A DNA stretch of 64,000 bases from Podarcis raffonei (GCF_027172205.1 NC_070606.1:52232501-52296500), one strand, 5' to 3'; shown: positions 1 through 11,395, counted from the first letter of the stretch. The notes: generated from the sequence alone by a model not told the origin. Translations and numbers: made by a program.

Positions 1-1077
1 CTCCACTTAACACAGATGGGGAAGACACTATAGAGACAGATGACGAGGAGACCATAGAGGTAGAACGTTTTAGAAAAAGGCTATTTGATTTTGGGAGCCT
101 AGAAGACAAAAGTGGAAGGATTGGAAGTTTTAATAAGCCACGAACTGCTTCACAACTAAGTGACCAGGAACACAACATAGAGCATAATTTTACAGTAAGC
201 AGTGAATCCTACAAAACATTAAATGCATTCCAAAGTCTGGATGGTGTTTGTAAGACTCTCTCTCAAAGTAGCATGCTTAGCAAAGTTTGCAGTTCAGCAA
301 GTATATTGGATCAGTTGAAACATCCCACAGAAGCACCCATTCCCCCTGTTGAATATAAAAAAACTCTGGAGAAACCTGAGGAGCTAAAATTGAGTGCTTC
401 AGCTTTTGATGCAGGTGAATGTGGGTGGGGCAACTCTGATTACTCTAATTGGGCCTCTACAGAGTCTGCTAAGGGCACATTGCTTTCAGAATTTAGAGAA
501 GAAGGTACTAAGTCTCCTTTACCTGGCCTAAGAGATACTGTGGAAGAACCCAGTAGTAGCTTAGTTACTGAAGGTAAAAGTGTTACTGGCATATGTAGAA
601 GCAGGTTGGCTCATAACAATTCATATTCAGTATCAGAAAAAGTGGGAAGGCTTTGTAATAACATAGCTATGCCTGTTTTCCCAAGTACAGTCTCTAAAAC
701 ACTGCCATATGTTTCTGCTGCTAATGCTGAAGTCAAAACCACTCCTGCCAAGGAACTAAAACAAATGGATATTGGTGTTTTCTTTGGGTTGCAACCGAAA
801 GCCAAAATGGAGAGTAACCAAAAGAAAAATCTCTCTGAAAGTACACAGACTTTGAGTCCACCGGCTGCTGCAGGAAAGCGGCCCGGATCTCGAAAGAGGA
901 AAGCCGAAGGATCAGTGGGAGAGTCTGATACAATCAGAGAAAGTTCAAGCAAAAATGTCATCTCTGCAGATCCAACATCTGGTGGACAGAAAAGGTGGAC
1001 AAAGAGGTTTAGGGAGTCCTGTCCTGCTGAAGAGGGAACAAGAAAAAAACAGTGTCCCTTCTATAAGAAGATACCAG
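1..1077 (+). CDS. DCLRE1A: DCLRE1A large N-terminal exon (3' part)
   Basis: Open from base 3 to the donor at 1078 (CCAG|gtagca). It encodes a low-complexity Ser/Glu-rich regulatory region with acidic stretches near its start. A PIP box QMDIGVFF lies at 762-785 and a basic NLS-like cluster (KRPGSRKRK) at 876-902. The exon ends in CPFYKKIPG, the start of the nuclease domain. The 116-residue minus-strand reading frame at 611-961 is a shadow. Confidence 0.95.
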
Positions 1078-4000
1078 GTAGCAGGCTCTATTTTGTTTTA
1101 GAACTGTAATTCTCCTTCCATTGTGTTGCTGCTGTGTCTTCTCCTTAAGTATAAAACATCTTTTCATCTTTTGTGCTATGTGAAATTCCTCTTTGAAGCA
1201 CTTCTTCATCTCTTTTTAAAGACCGCAGTTCTGCTCTTAAGATGGGAGGGAGCCTTTAACAATCACCAAAATAGAAGTAAAAGAGCAAGCATTGCTATGA
1301 GTTCCCATTAAAAACCTTATTTTGTGGAGAAGTGTGAAACTATAGAATAGTAATAGTAATAAGAGTTACTTTATTTTCTTGAAAAATAGGACTAAATACT
1401 CTTAATTTTTTAGAAAGAGTATTTAGGAAAATAAGTGCCATTAAAATTTAATTATGTTTCTAAATCTGAAGCTCATCAAATTCTGTAACATTGTCTCATA
1501 TATTATTTAAAGCTTTCTATGAAATTGACCATCTGAAATTTCTTTCTCTTCTACTACACATTTGATAAATTGTTCGTGGAGCCTCATCCTGTGCATATTT
1601 CTTTGGAAATAAGCCTTACTGATTTCATGGGGCTTACTCCCAAGTAATTATGCATAGAATTGCAGCCTCAAAGCTCTTACAAGCATGTATAGTTTTACTC
1701 AGAAGTAAGTCCCATGATATTCCCAGATAAGTGTGCACAGGATTGCAGCCATAGTATGTTGAATCATACCAACCGACAAAAGAATGTAGCAACTCACGTT
1801 TTCAAGATTGCTTATTTGAAATGCTTCACTGGCTGCATTTCATGTTGACCAATGTTACATTTCCTGGGTATTACACCCAGAACTGGAAACTATTCTATGC
1901 ATCCCTTGAGTTCTCTTAGTCCTTCCTCTTTCAGGTTGCAGTCTCCTGAATTTCCAACCAATATTTCTGATGTTCCCCACCTCTGTGGCTCTTGAGCCCT
2001 ATGCACAGGCAATCTAGGATTCTGTGCTAAAATAATTAACTAGGTTAAATTATTCTAACTGTGTGTATTTGTGTATTTAATTGTTCAAAAGTTTTCATTT
2101 GGAAGTTTGTGGTGTTTTGTGATGACTGGCCAAGAAAGAGAGGGACTTTGATCAAAAGTGTAAAAAATTAATAAATCCACAAGATGTGTTGAGAGACCTG
2201 GTACAGATTATATTTGCTCTGGCAGTTAAACTCTTTGTCTTGTGTCACTTAAACCCTTCCCTTTATTTTCATTCACCATTTAAATTGCTAGTGATAGTTG
2301 TTGACCTTGGCAATTCCAGTGCACATTAGCTGATTGGCTGTTCTTGTATTAATTTGTTACAGGTACAGGTTTTGTAGTAGATGCATTCCAGTATGGAGAA
2401 ATTGAAGGATGCAAGGCTTATTTTCTTACACACTTCCATTCTGATCATTATGGTGGCCTAACTAAAAAGTTTACATTCCCAATATATTGCAATAAGGTAG
2501 GTTTGGGCTCAAGGGTGATGTGCACAGTAAGATTTATGCCATCTATGCAAATGTTACTGATGCACAGCTGGTACATTTAATTTTAAAGCTGACTTGAATA
2601 AATCTGTCATTTACTTCTGGGATTTATCTTTTTTGGGTCAGCACAAATGGTGGTCAGGAGCTGCTAGAATAGCTAACCTGACTTTCACTTAGTTTTTTAA
2701 AGTCATCCTTGCCACTACTGTCCTTTTTGCAGAACTGTAAGTTGTAATATTGAAGAGAACAGAGCACATGCCAAAATCACAATGTTCAAGAGTCTTTAGC
2801 ACAGAGGAGACAATAATCAATACCAGTGCTCTAAGCCTGTAAGATACATGTTTGGAAAGAGCTTATCTGTTATTTATTATTGGAAAGGGGGCGCGGTTGA
2901 GCTATTTACAGGAGAAGAATCTCTTTCTCCATTCAGAATTATAAAACTGGTGATAGATGACCTATATCAATAAGTTTGTCTCCACCAATTCCCTCGCCTC
3001 AGGTCACTGATGTGTATCATGCTCTGTTTCTTTAAAGTTACATACTAGACATTTTACAATTCTAGCTTGCACACACATCAATTTTCCTGTTCTGTAATAT
3101 ATAAAGAAGAAAATAGGGAAAGAGACAGACAGACAGAAACAGAGAAAGAAAGAAAAGAACAAGAACAAAAAACCCATGGGGTAGTGGGGTGAGTAGTTTA
3201 ACCGGAATAGAGTTCTAAAGAAATATTCTGCCAGATATTCTGCCATTTATTTTTCTGTATTTTCATGTAAATATTTGTTCGTAAATGGTGATATTTTGGA
3301 AATCAGTCACAGTTGCTGTAGCAAGCCTTGTTATTTAGTGGGCTTCAGAAGCCTTGAGCTTGAGAGCCAGTGTGGTATAGTGGTTAAGAGTGGTAGACTC
3401 GTAATCTGGGGAACCGGGTTCGCGTCTCTGCTCCTCCACATGCAGCTGCTGGGTGACCTTGGGCTAGTCACACTTCTTTGAAGTCTCTCAGCCCCACTCA
3501 CCTCACAGAGTGTTTGTTGTGGGGGAGGAAGGGAAAGGAGAATGTTAGCCGCTTTGAGACTCCTTCAGGTAGTGATAAAGCAGGATATCAAATCCAAACT
3601 CCTCTTCTTCTTCTTCTCTTCCTCTGTGTCATCTAAAGTAGTAGGTGGTTCATTTGGGTGGGGTTTTTTTTTGCATCAGCTACAAACGAAATCTTGATTA
3701 ATTGATTAAACAGAAACATAGTGATGTTAAACACTTTCTGTTGTTCAGATAACTGGAAATCTGGTGAAGAGCAAACTTCGAGTGCAAGAACAGTACATCC
3801 ATGTCCTGCCGATGAATAGCGAATGCATAATAAATGGCATCAAAGTGGTGTTGCTCGCTGCTAATCAGTAGGTATCTTTGACAGAAGCAAGGTCAATACC
3901 AAAGGAGTTAAAATGATGGACTTAAGTAGAGACCTGTTTTCAAAAACTGTAGTTCATGTTCAAAACTACGTGGATCCCAAATAAAAAATGGAATGTCTTT

Positions 4001-7000
4001 CTCTTCTTCCCCCTTCTCTTCTCTGGCAGTTGTCCTGGTGCTGCAATGATCCTATTCCAATTTCCGAATGGGACTAATATGTTACACACGGGAGACTTCA
4101 GGGCAGATCCTTCTATGGAGCGCTGCCCTTTTCTTGTCGGTCAGAAAGTTCACACTGTCTACTTAGATACAACGTAAGTTGCATTTCAGTGATATGCTCT
4201 TATCCTTGCTATGTAAAAAAACCAAAAACCAAAAAACACCACAACCTGCTTAGCCTAGACTACCTTGAGCCAGCTTGGACAATTACACACTGGTTTATTA
4301 AACTGAGATATGAACAATTGTTACTTACATAGTTCTTTGCCTCTTCTATTCACTCTGGCAAGCGTAGCAGTTGGAAGCACCATAGCAGACATCATTGTTG
4401 GGAATCCACCTTTGAACCTGGATTTTGAGAGGATAGTTCCCTAGAAACAAGTATAGAACCTTTAGCCAAAACCTACAGACTTGACTTTGGCCAGTGAAAA
4501 GTAACAGTCTTGGAAAAGCCCAGTGGTGTAACTTCTCCCATATACATTATGATGTAGAGGAAATCATAACAATGTAGTTTATGGTGAGAGCTTTAAAAGG
4601 AGACATTTTATCTCCTGCATCAGGTGCAGGTGCTTCTGCCACTATTAAGAGCCCTTGGCAATTGGCACCTAGCCTGTGCAGCATTTGCACAAGCTTCCAA
4701 GTCTCCTTCTTTGGGTCAGGAACTTTCTCACAGATGCACCCTTCCCACTGCTCTCTCCCCTTCTCCCAGCAGTGCAGTATAACCACTCTACTGTGCAGTA
4801 TATGCTGGGGAGCTGGGGACCAGGTTCTAACAACTCAGGCAAATCATAGAGTGTTAGAGATTTTCTGCTCCAACCCCATACTTAATGTGGGTTTTACAAG
4901 ATAGGATCCAACTAAAGCATCCCTAATAGGTGGTTGTCCAAACTCTGTTTAAATACCTCTAGCAAAGAAAAACCCACTATCTTCCGAGGCATTCTATTCC
5001 ACTGTTAAATGGCCCTTACAGTGTGGAAGATCCTTCTACTATTTAGCTGAAATCTAATGTACTAAGTTGTCCTTTGCACTGATGGTGAATTACATATCCT
5101 AGGAACTGCAGTCTGTCTCAGCACACCATTGTAACTTCCAATATGTTGCTTCTGCAAAGTTGGTCATTGTTATATCTCTGTAGCGCTTGATCTTTCATTG
5201 CTATATCTGGTGTAGGCTAATTGACAAAGCAATGTGTCTCAAAACCGATTTTTAAAATATGTCTTCTCTTTGCTTTTCTTAGATACTGTAGTCCTGAATA
5301 CACTTTCCCTTCCCAGCAAGAAGTGATTCAATTTGCTGTCAATGTGGCCTTTGAGACAGTTACCTTAAACCCACGGACTTTGGTTGTTTGTGGCACATAT
5401 TCTGTTGGAAAAGAAAAGGTCTTTCTAGGTATGTGAGTGAACATTCCACAAGAATTGCAAAGGTTCTTTTTAAGAGTTAATATTTTCTTAGGGAAGAACA
5501 TTCAATGGAATCTATTCTGAAACTTCTACTAATAACATGGTTGTGTTTTTTTAAGCATTACAGCATTTCTGTAAAAGTACTTAAATTCGGAGCACAATAG
5601 GCCTCTTGGCATGGTGCACAGAGAAGAAATAGTCTATGACATGAACCGTTTGCTGATGGCTGCCCCTTTTAGTAATGCTGCAATTTTAAAACACTCTAGC
5701 TGTATTAATAGTCCTGTAAATGTAATGCATTTTTTAAACTTTTAACCTCAGCTTCTTGGTATGTGCATTAACTTTTCAAATGCAATGTAATTTATTTCCA
5801 TGCCAAATTGGAAACAGTTGAAGCGTGTATGTCAACGCTTCCTGAAATCCACCCACCACCCACTTGTAACTAAGCAAATCTTTCAACCGCTTCAAACCTT
5901 TCATGGCCTATGCTTAAATCACTACCCTTCTAAATTGTACAGACCTATTAGCTGAATGTTTTTAATCAGACAACAGATACTGCTTTTGATGGTTCTTTTT
6001 GAAAGGAATTAGTGGGTGCCACTGGGTTACTCACAAGGGGGGCCACCACGAAAGGGTTGTCGTTCTCCTTTAAAACAACACGTACAGGCTGCCAGCTTCT
6101 AAGTGAAATATTCCTTCATTTCCTTGAATAAGAACCTTTTATCACTGTAGCTATTACTTCTCCTAGGTAAACCACAACAGTACATTAATATAAAGACTCA
6201 AGCATGTAAAAATCAGACTTGGTCAATGTTTATAAAAAATGCACTTCTTTAAAGCAGGATGGCAGACAGTGAGAGAAGCTGGTAGGCATGTTTTTCTAAC
6301 TTAGGCCAATTCCCTGTGAGTCTTTATCGTAAACACTATTGGATGACCTGGTGTCTTCCAGCTTTTAATCTGCCACAAGCCAAAAGCTGAAGTGACTTGG
6401 TTAAAAACAAAAACTTGGATATGCCTCTGGGATGGTAACTGAGCATTAAACTGATTTTTTTAAAACATTGAAGTTTTTCCTTGCCCACTTCTGTTTCCAT
6501 CATGTCGTAATCCTTCCTCCCCTTTCTGTAGCTATTGCTGAAGTTCTAGGTTCAAGAGTGAGCATGTCCCAAGACAAATACAAAACATTGCAGTGCCTGG
6601 AATCAGCAACAATCAATTCCCTCATCACCCTGGACTGGAATAACACTTTGCTTCACCTTTTACCCATGATGCAAATTAATTTTAAGGTGAGTATTAAAAC
6701 TGTCACTTGTACTCATCTGGCTAAGCTTAAATTGGTGGGAAGAGACAGAAGCCGGTCATCTTGTTCCTAACATCATATTTAAAATTAAGGAACAAACCAC
6801 CTCTCGGTACCTCTCAATCTAAGAGTTTATTTTCAGTGCCAGAACTGAACAGTGCCAGTCCTTTCACACATATACCCAATCCTGGTTTTCTCCCAAGTTT
6901 TCTTCATTTTAGCAGCCTAATTTTTTTGATGGGGTGTGTGTGAAATTGTTAAACATTTGAGAGTCCAGCTGTTCAGCACCACAGACACCTGTGCAGTTGC

Positions 7001-10000
7001 TTTAAAGTTATTTCTAGTGGCTGTGCTTTTATTTCATTACTAAAGAGTATACATATTTCATTTTCCATTTTGTTCTTTATATAGACATTTCTGACTTAAT
7101 AGCTTATATTCAAATTGTGTTTGATTTGGTCTGTGTCACTGCTAGTCTTTGCTTTCTATTTTATGTATTTGTAGACTCTAATTTCCCTTTACTTTCCTGC
7201 ATTTATTTGTTGATGTTTCTTTTCCTGCTTCTGATTTCATACAATTTTCTGAATACTAATCTTTCCAGGTACCGTATTTTTCGCACCATAGGACGCACCG
7301 GACAATAGGACGCACCTTGTTTTAGAGGGGGGAGAACAAGAAAAAAAATTCTCTCCCTCTCTGCCCAGCGCCCCTTCAGCGAAGCGGCAGGAGGCGCTAC
7401 ACAGAGAGGGGGAGAATTTCCCCCCTCTTGTTTTCCCCCTCTAAAACAAGGTGCCGTTTAAGGTGCGTTCAGGCGGCTACCTTGGAAGCCTGGAGAGCGA
7501 GAGGGGTCGGTGCGCACCGACCCCTCTCACTCTCCAGGCTTCAGGTTCCTTTCAACCTGCTCTTTGGGGCTGGCGGGGGGAAGCCCACCACCAGGCCCAA
7601 AGAGCAGGTCGGGGAGCAGCGGAAAGGCGCGCGGCTATAGAGGCTCCTGCCATAGCCGCATGTCACCTCTCCAGCCGGGAGAGGGTCGCGGGGGGCTTCT
7701 TTAGCCCCGTGCACGCTCTCCCGGCTGGAGAGGTGGCGCGCGGCTAAAGAGGCTGCTGCCATAGCTGCGTGTCACCTCTCCAGCTGGGAGAGGGTAAGCG
7801 GGGCTTCTTTAGCCCCGCGCGCGCTCTCCCGGCTGGAGAGATCGTGCGCGGCTAAAGAGGCTGCTGCAATAGCTGCGTGTCACCTCTCCAGCTGGGAGAG
7901 GGTAAGTGGGGCTTCTTTAGCCCCGAGCGTGCTCTCCCGGCTGGAGAGGTGGCGCGCGGCTATAGAGGCTCCTGCCATAGCCACGCGTCACCTCTCCAGC
8001 CAGCAGAGGGTTGCGGGGCTATGCTGTCTTCGCTCCATAGGACGCACACACATCCCCCCTTCATTTTTGAAGGGGAAAAAGTGCGTCCTATGGTGCGAAA
8101 AATACGGTATTTTCAAATGGATGCTCTTTGTACAATGACTGAACATACACGAAACAGATCTTGACTTAAAAAGCATTGAGTATCTTTTAAATCCACACTA
8201 AGTTTATTATGCTTTCCACGGACGAAAACAAAGTCTATGCTCAAAAATTTCATCATTTTCACTTTTAATGTTTGAGTAGCATAAAGTCTCCATTGAGAAT
8301 CCTTAGTCTATGTCAGATATATTTATTATCAATCTGACAAGTGGAAATTTCAAATTTTGTTGCTACATATTATGTAATTTAAATGAATGTTTTTGAAGCT
8401 TCTTAAAACATTTTTTTCTACTACTAATTGGCATTCACTGTTGACAGAATGGACACTGAAAGTGTATAAAATGCCACAGCTTCCATTCTTATCTAATTTG
8501 ATTATTTGACAAGACTCTGAGAACTCTTGCCATTTGTAGTCTGTTTTGCTTTGATCAGAAGACTATCAATTTTTTTTGCAATGAATGTTTTAAATCCTTA
8601 ATAACCAACTGTTCTTTTCTATCAACAGAATTTGAAGAATCACTTGGACAAATTCTCTGAGAATTTTGATCAAATTTTGGCTTTTAAACCCACTGGGTGG
8701 ACTTATTCAGACGGGTGTGGCTCTTTGAGTGATATTAAACCTCAGACCAAAGGAAATATCACTATATATGGTAACATAATTTCAAATGTTTTAATATGGT
8801 TATTTCTTTTCTGATAGCCTTTTCACATACTGTATTATTTCTTCTTGTGGGTAATGGATGTACCTTAACAGAAATGAAATGATTTATTAATGAACATCAT
8901 ACTTCATTGTTAACTATTGTTGGTCCTGCTCCTATGGACTTGTAGAAGCTACTGTGGATACAGCTTGTTGTTACCAACTTTGGGAAAGCTGTGACCCTCC
9001 AGGTATTGCTGGACTACAACTCCCATCAACCCTGACCATTGGACATTGGAAATGTTCATTGGCGCTGAAGATCTGGAAGCCCTGGACTGCATGAGGGCCA
9101 ATAAACTGAGCCTGAATGCTGGCAAGACAAAGGCCCTGTGGGTGGGTGGTTCTTGAGTCCAGATAATTGGTCAGTCTGCTCTGGATGGGGCAGTATTCCC
9201 TCTGAAAGAGCAGGTTTATAGTCTGGGGTGCTCCTGGATCCATCTTTGTCACTAGAGACCCAGGTGACCTCAGTGGCTAGGAGTACCTTCTACCAGCTTT
9301 GGCTGGTAATATACCTACAAACATTTCAAGACCACGATAGTCATGTTCTGTTAACCTCCAGACAAGATTGCTGCTGTGTGCTTTCTGTGGGACTGCTCTT
9401 GAGGTTGGTCCGGAAGCTGCAGCTGATGCAAAATGTAGCAGCTCAACTGCTCATTGAGGGAGGATTTCACCAGCCGACTACCTCTATGTTGAAAGCATTG
9501 CACTGGCTACCAATTTGTTACTGGGCTAAGTTCAAGGTGCTGCTTTTGGTCTATAAAGCCTGATATACAGCTTGGGATCAGGATACTTGAAAGGCTGTAT
9601 CATCCCTTATACACCCAACCAAACACTGCACTCTGCAGGTAAAGTTCTCCTGCATATACTATCTTATCGGGAGGTCTTTTCTGCAGAGTGTAGACTTTTC
9701 TGCAGAGTGTAGACTTTCGTGACATCTACCTTTTGGAATTCCCTCCCATTGAATATTAGACAGGAGCCATCTCTGTTGACTTTTTGGCATCTACTGAAGA
9801 CCTCCCTCTTTCAACAAGCCTTTTAAGTCGAGATCTTTCTCAGTCTGCATCTGTGCTGGAATTGTTTTTAAGATGTTTAAAAAAATGTTTTTATAGTTTC
9901 ATAACTTGTTTGCCACCCTGGGCTCCTTTGGGATGAAGGGCGGGATATAAACTTAATTATTAAATAAACAAATGATATTTTATACAAGTCCATTGTATTA

Positions 10001-10216
10001 TTATACAAGTCCATTGGGCTAAATTTATTCTGTGTTGTTTCATTTGCAGGAATACCTTACAGTGAGCACAGCAGCTTCCTCGAAATGAAACACTTCATCC
10101 AGTGGTTGAAACCTCAGAAAATTATCCCTACTGTAAATGTGGGAAACTGGAAAGCCAGAAATGAAATGGAGAAGCATTTCAGAGCCTGGAAGATGGAGGC
10201 TGCAGGATGGAACTAG
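1..10216 (+). CDS. DCLRE1A: DCLRE1A (SNM1A) DNA cross-link repair nuclease, 3' part (8 exons)
   Basis: Nuclear 5'-3' exonuclease of interstrand cross-link repair, of the SNM1/PSO2 metallo-beta-lactamase plus beta-CASP family. Coding exons: 1-1077 (open at the left edge, frame starts at base 3), 2363-2496, 3749-3867, 4030-4173, 5283-5428, 6532-6686, 8629-8770, 10050-10216 (stop TAG 10214-10216). All junctions are AG/GT and all phases agree. Visible motifs are THFHSDH (motif 2), NHCPGA (motif 3), HTGDFRAD (motif 4), [17 protein letters not shown] and PTVNVG, which covers the complete catalytic domain. The disordered N-terminal region in the first exon carries a PIP box and basic stretches; the UBZ zinc finger expected in this family would lie upstream of the window. 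One oddity: the family sequence LLDANH reads LLAANH here. Identification rests on near-continuous match to remembered vertebrate SNM1A and on synteny. Confidence 0.97.
1560..1755. repeat. Degenerate squamate interspersed repeat (two partial copies)
   Basis: Phrases such as ggggcttactcccaagtaa, actcagaagtaagtccca and ggattgcagcc occur repeatedly in this window (also near 45350-45430, 46510-46600, 52925-53060, 59490-59570 and 60385-60450) and mark one old dispersed family. I cannot assign it to a named family. Confidence 0.5.
2363..2496 (+). CDS. DCLRE1A: DCLRE1A exon, metallo-beta-lactamase motif 2
   Basis: Starts after ttacag and ends before gtaggt; 44 codons plus two bases completing the Gly split across the previous intron. 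Encodes [15 protein letters not shown] and the zinc-binding [10 protein letters not shown]. Confidence 0.96.
3363..3615 (+). mobile_element. Sauria-type SINE, tRNA-derived with Bov-B-like tail
   Basis: Head GTGGTATAGTGGTTAAGAG with a B-box-like GGGTTCGCGTC, middle ctgggtgaccttgggctagt and cacctcacagag, then tail ggtagtgataaagcaggata ending in CTTCTTCTT. These are the hallmarks of Sauria SINEs, mobilised by Bov-B LINEs. It sits sense in DCLRE1A intron 2. Confidence 0.85.
3749..3867 (+). CDS. DCLRE1A: DCLRE1A exon, lead-in to motif 3
   Basis: Acceptor ttcag, donor gtaggt. Encodes [18 protein letters not shown] and ends in LLAAN plus the first two bases of the motif 3 His codon. The codon at 3857-3859 is GCT (Ala) where SNM1 relatives have Asp. 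Confidence 0.95.
4030..4173 (+). CDS. DCLRE1A: DCLRE1A exon, motifs 3 and 4
   Basis: Acceptor ctggcag, donor gtaagt. Completes the zinc-ligand His, then [14 protein letters not shown] and [13 protein letters not shown], containing the motif 4 Asp. Ends in VYLDT. Confidence 0.96.
4846..5115 (-). mobile_element. CR1 LINE 3' fragment, old, antisense in DCLRE1A intron 4
   Basis: Reads on the minus strand as the CR1 3' end. The plus strand contains gtccaaactctgtttaaa and ggcattctattccactgtt, typical of the reversed CR1 tail. Diverged and 5' truncated. Confidence 0.65.
5283..5428 (+). CDS. DCLRE1A: DCLRE1A exon, start of beta-CASP region
   Basis: Acceptor ttcttag, donor gtatgt. Encodes [16 protein letters not shown] and [13 protein letters not shown], the SNM1-type TYSxGKE signature. 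Confidence 0.96.
5429..6531 (+). other. DCLRE1A intron 5, no recognised element
   Basis: Read on both strands; no exon, SINE, LINE or inverted-repeat element was recognised. Confidence 0.5.
6532..6686 (+). CDS. DCLRE1A: DCLRE1A exon, beta-CASP core
   Basis: Acceptor ctgtag, donor gtgagt. Encodes [20 protein letters not shown] through [10 protein letters not shown], closely matching vertebrate SNM1A. Confidence 0.95.
7270..8109. mobile_element. Large MITE with 27-bp perfect TIRs and multi-hairpin interior
   Basis: Terminal inverted repeats 7272-7298 and 8081-8107 match 27/27 and are flanked by TA on both sides, as for Tc1/mariner-like transposition. There is no transposase frame. The interior is GC-rich and built of nested inverted repeats: arms at about 7311-7365 and 7408-7456, a 58-bp spacerless palindrome at 7485-7542, and four tandem 108-bp units at about 7626-8030. 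Non-autonomous; lies in DCLRE1A intron 6. Several short reading frames here come only from base composition. Confidence 0.8.
7626..8030 (+). repeat. 108-bp GC-rich tandem repeat, about 4 copies
   Basis: The phrase cacctctccag recurs at 7664, 7773, 7881 and 7989, giving periods of 109, 108 and 108. Each unit contains ctctccagc(c/t)gggagag and, inverted, ctctcccggctggagag flanking a ttctttagcccc loop region, so each unit can fold on itself. Confidence 0.85.
8629..8770 (+). CDS. DCLRE1A: DCLRE1A exon, beta-CASP
   Basis: Acceptor caacag, donor gtaaca. Encodes [30 protein letters not shown] and [11 protein letters not shown]. Confidence 0.95.
9040..9972 (+). mobile_element. CR1/L3-type LINE 3' end, decayed, in DCLRE1A intron 7
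   Basis: Translations show remnants of the LINE ORF2 C-terminus: [13 protein letters not shown] and [20 protein letters not shown], typical of CR1/L3. The 3' end has gccaccctgggctcctttgg, then agggcgggatataaa and an ATTAAATAAA tail. It is preceded at about 8980-9040 by a fragment with ctggactacaactcccatca from another element. Confidence 0.8.
10050..10216 (+). CDS. DCLRE1A: DCLRE1A terminal coding exon
   Basis: Acceptor tttgcag. Encodes [19 protein letters not shown] (beta-CASP motif B His) and [12 protein letters not shown] (motif C region), ending EAAGWN and TAG. Confidence 0.96.
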
Positions 10217-11070
10217 GAAGAAGAGTGGAATTTGCAGCTGAATGCCTTACATTCCCTTTCTGTTATTTTTCTATCCTTTTCCTTAGCTCTGACCTTTGCA
10301 GAAGCAATAATACAGTTTTCCTTCATTTGCTAATTATAAAGATACCGTTTGTTATCTGTAGCTGTAACTGGTAGAAACTTTGTCAAAGGAGGTATGCCCT
10401 AAAAAGCACTTTAAAGAAATGCAAAATGTTAAGCACCTCTATTACAAATCCAGGCTCCTTAGATGGCATAAACAAATCCCTCCTGATAGGTAAGAAAGTG
10501 GTGGCTACTGATAAATCCCTGTCATACTGAAGTATCTATTTGGGTCCCAGGGGGACAAACAAGTATGCAAATATTTTACTGGGGGATTTCATGCTACTTG
10601 CTTTGTGGTCTCACCACATGTTAAGTGACAGGCATCCAAATTGAAGGTTTTTGTTTCTAAGACAGTTGGCAGCCTTGCCAGTCTTAAATTGTTTAAGCTT
10701 GGGGGGGGGGGCGCTTTCCTGAAATTTTCATGACCAAGAGTCTTCTGAACAACCATTTTTATATGATGAATTTGGTGGACTAACATCTAGGTCATCTCTC
10801 CCCCCCGCCGAGACAGTCAAAAATATATTATATGGACCCAAGTTGTCCTGCAAGATGGTAGTATGAATCTGCATAGCAATTAGCATCTCAGAGCTAGGAG
10901 TCTTAACACTAATTTTGTAACTTATTTGCAGAGTTTAAATCATTATTGCACGCTCCGCACAGGTATGGAGTAGAACAATTAATGTCAAGGAAAATGTATG
11001 AATGAGAATATTTTACACATTTTTATAAAAGAAATACATTTTTAATAAACAACCTAAATATATTTATGCT
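10217..11070 (+). other. DCLRE1A: DCLRE1A 3' UTR, probable, with poly(A) signal
   Basis: Non-coding sequence after the stop. A canonical AATAAA lies at 11046-11051 in an AT-rich context; a weaker AATAAT sits nearer the stop at about 10307. The real 3' end cannot be fixed without transcripts. Confidence 0.45.
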
Positions 11071-11257
11071 TTATCTATATTTTGCATGGAGGTTTTGAAA
11101 TAACTAATATGATGCATTGAAGGTTCCCATGGCGTTGGAGCAACTTCTGTCTCATACGTTCCATTGAAGAGATGCTTCAGTTCTGTTTATATTCTGATCT
11201 TACAGATTTATCTGCATTAAGAACATGAGAGCCTTGTGGGATTGGATCAAGGGTTCC

Positions 11258-11395
11258 TCAATCCAGGAGCAGGGAGCCAGAAGTTTCTAGATTACAACTC
11301 CCATCATCCCTGACCATTGGCCATGCAGACTGGAGCCAACAGATGTTGGAACCCAACAACATCTGGAAGGGCTGCGATTCCCCATCCCTGTTATA
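11258..11395. mobile_element. hAT-like MITE fragment
   Basis: Contains attacaactcccatcatccc followed by an inverted counterpart ending cccaacaacatctggaaggg and ccccatccctg. This is a widespread squamate element; similar pieces occur at 32838-32940 and 63227-63362. TSD not resolved here. Confidence 0.5.

Noticed and set aside
611-961. 116-codon minus-strand frame
   Set aside because: Shadow of the DCLRE1A exon on the other strand.
3364-3440. tRNA-like sequence
   Set aside because: It is the head of a Sauria SINE, not a functional tRNA gene; the B box is altered and SINE body follows.
7428-8164. Overlapping GC-rich frames of 60-98 codons
   Set aside because: They follow the tandem and inverted repeats of the MITE, in several frames and both strands.
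9981-10016. 15-bp phrase tatacaagtccattg repeated once
   Set aside because: Small local duplication next to a CR1 tail; it does not flank the element as a target duplication would.
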